This document shows positions 63,090 through 64,000 of a stretch of 64,000 nt of DNA, piece by piece. The notes below the pieces were generated by a model, which searched no databases, had not been told where the DNA came from, and saw only the letters and a list, made by a program, of their open reading frames with translations. How positions within the stretch are numbered: the first letter of the stretch is position 1; the number at the start of each line of letters is the position of its first letter. The DNA is from Phaeosaccion multiseriatum (Eukaryota; Ochrophyta, other classes), in NCBI GenBank assembly GCA_965112735.1, contig OZ218952.1, positions 4,402,001 through 4,466,000 of the forward strand, read 5' to 3'. A program made the translations under genes and the position numbers.

Positions 63090-63508
63090 TCCCAAGAGAA
63101 AGGGGGTCTTCGGATGTAGACATTGTAATAAAATAAAATAGAATAGAAATAAAAAACAAAACAAAAAAGAGAAAAAAAAAACTATATCTATAAAACAGCG
63201 TCATCATAAACAGAGAGAAGGCCAAGGACGCTTGAGCCCCCTGTTTGACGCTCTTTGACGCTCTTTGACGCACTTTGACGCCCGTTTATATGAATTCGCC
63301 TTAATTTACGTAACGTGTTCAGAGTCAGATGAAAATTGATCGAAGCCAGATAAAAGGTCGAAACAGGGCGTCAAAGCGCGTCAAACAGGGGGCTCAAGCG
63401 TCGTCAAACGTCGTCGCCCGTCGTCAAAGTAATCGTCTTTTATTTCATTTACAAAGCTATGTGTTTCCCCCTACTCTACCCTCCTGTACAAGCAAAGCTC
63501 CAATCCCC
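63090..63508. other. Convergent spacer KATNIP / Hsp20-like
   Basis: AT-rich tail with AATAAAATAAAATAG-type A-rich sequence just after the KATNIP stop (likely poly(A) signal region), then the inverted repeat at 63229-63400. No ORF. Confidence 0.6.
63229..63400. repeat. Inverted repeat, 33-bp arms, TTTGACGC words
   Basis: Left arm 63229-63261 begins CGCTTGAGCCCCCTGTTTGA. Right arm 63368-63400 is its complement with a single mismatch. The left arm continues into further CTTTGACGC copies, and the right side has TCGTCAAA copies. The 106-bp interior is AT-rich. Confidence 0.85.
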
Positions 63509-64000
63509 TCACTGGATGGTGATGGTCCTGGGCTTCATCTTGGGCACCGCGACGCTCATAGCCTCCGGCCCTCCCTCACCCGCCTCTCCCTGCACGAAGG
63601 ACGCGCTGATGGCCCCCACGTCGGCGTCCTTGGCGAGCCTGAGGCGGCGCTCTCTGGACCTCACCGCCGCACCCTGCCCCTCCTCGCCCTCCTGCTGCTG
63701 CTGACGGTGGGTCGTCGTGATGACCAGAGTGGCGTTGTCCTCCTCAAGCTTGATGGTCACGTCCTCCTTCTCCAGCCCCTCCGGGAGGAACACCTTCGCC
63801 GCGTACCCCTCCTCCGTCGGCGTCGCGATGTCCACTTGCATCTCAGCGCGTTTGGCCTCGAGCACCTTCTGCAGCCGAGCCCGCTCCTTCTGCTGCACCT
63901 GCTCCTCCGTTAGCGGCTTGAGGTTGGGGGGAGGCGTCGTGGAGCTGCTTGTGGAGTTGCTCGCCAAGCCCCAGTCCTTCTCGAAGTCCCTGACGAGCCC
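63509..64000 (-). CDS. Hsp20 / alpha-crystallin-type protein (5' end outside window)
   Basis: Minus-strand frame open from the window edge to TGA at 63509-63511; at least 163 residues. The visible start reads GLVRDFEKDWGLASNSTSSS. A charged helix with EEQVQQKERARLQKVLEAKR precedes a small heat-shock-type beta-sandwich: EMQVDIATPTEEGYAAKVFL, PEGLEKEDVTIKLEEDNATL, VITTTH, a Gln/Glu loop, RRLRLAKDADVGAISASFVQ and the C-terminal VAVPKMKPRTITIQ. The last part fits the alpha-crystallin C-terminal strands (F-R-L-P...VDxxxIxA...G-L-x-V-x-x-P). Probably a chaperone that holds unfolding proteins; location depends on the missing N-terminus. Confidence 0.8.
   Translation of the reverse strand, partial: GLVRDFEKDWGLASNSTSSSTTPPPNLKPLTEEQVQQKERARLQKVLEAKRAEMQVDIATPTEEGYAAKVFLPEGLEKEDVTIKLEEDNATLVITTTHRQQQQEGEEGQGAAVRSRERRLRLAKDADVGAISASFVQGEAGEGGPEAMSVAVPKMKPRTITIQ

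Noticed and set aside
1-64000. tRNA, rRNA, integrase, reverse transcriptase or viral genes
   Set aside because: No cloverleaf, ribosomal or polymerase/integrase motif was recognised on either strand by eye; a dedicated scan was not possible.

Overview
The window is nuclear DNA from a eukaryote, most likely a photosynthetic stramenopile (heterokont) alga, possibly eustigmatophyte-like. The evidence is multi-exon genes with GT-AG introns on both strands; a small protein with a signal peptide ending in the SQA-F context typical of heterokont plastid presequences; PPR-SMR and 'LxxLQWL' ankyrin-like proteins of algal/oomycete style; and a fungal/plant-type HisA. The lineage is inferred from gene style only. 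Introns and intergenic DNA are saturated with micro- and minisatellites, and most long uninterrupted frames there are low-complexity artefacts.

Layout. 0-2.5 kb: an exon of an unidentified gene, then a 3-exon gene for a 106-aa Cys-rich protein. 3.1-5.6 kb (-): HisA, histidine biosynthesis. 5.75-7.6 kb (+): PPR-SMR gene with a frameshift. 8.6-10.4 kb (-): secreted somatomedin-B/PPC protein. 10.6-12.6 kb (+): nucleotide-sugar transporter. 13.1-14.0 kb (-): plastid-type small protein, with a broken inverted copy at 17.0-17.8 kb; a Derlin gene (14.5-16.8 kb, +) lies between. 18.4-20.1 kb (-): unidentified basic/acidic protein. 20.9-25.5 kb (+): UDP-glucose pyrophosphorylase, 11 exons. 26.0-31.8 kb (-): choline-transporter-like protein, 10 exons. 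32.2-33.2 kb (+): ankyrin-like gene with a frameshift. 33.6-34.7 kb (-): Tudor-like basic protein. 35.0-39.4 kb (+): purine nucleoside phosphorylase with extra membrane segments. 41.1-43.6 kb (-): hybrid histidine kinase with a frame break. 44.0-49.3 kb (-): 1039-aa P-loop protein. 49.6-51.6 kb (+): FAD amine-oxidase/renalase-like protein. 51.9-53.2 kb (+): TMEM45/DUF716 protein. 53.7-63.1 kb (+): giant KATNIP (katanin-interacting protein), 2917 aa. 63.5-64 kb (-): Hsp20-type protein running off the edge.

Exon structures were built by hand from splice signals plus frame continuity. In 12 multi-exon genes (the 106-aa protein, HisA, SMB-PPC, transporter, plastid protein, UGP, CTL, PNP, P-loop protein, FAD protein, TMEM45-like, KATNIP) the chosen exons sum to a whole number of codons with an open frame throughout, as they do for Derlin and the unidentified 18.4-20.1 kb gene. 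Neighbouring genes are often divergent with short spacers (HisA/PPR 113 bp; P-loop/FAD 241 bp; SMB/transporter 166 bp). No operon-like functional grouping is apparent.

The most unusual signal is a dispersed 12-bp DNA word, TTGGTG(A/G)TACAG, usually framed by CAG/GCA triplets. It occurs 19 times exactly, in both orientations: 17 in exons of five unrelated genes and 2 just upstream of 3' splice sites. It is read in several frames (QLVIQ, AVGDTA, AVSPTA, IGGT), so it is conserved as DNA rather than as peptide, with a dense cluster inside KATNIP. Other structural features are long inverted repeats, a strictly alternating dimeric minisatellite with splice-donor-like motifs, telomere-like GGGTATA arrays inside introns, and microsatellites that appear to grow out of 5' splice sites.
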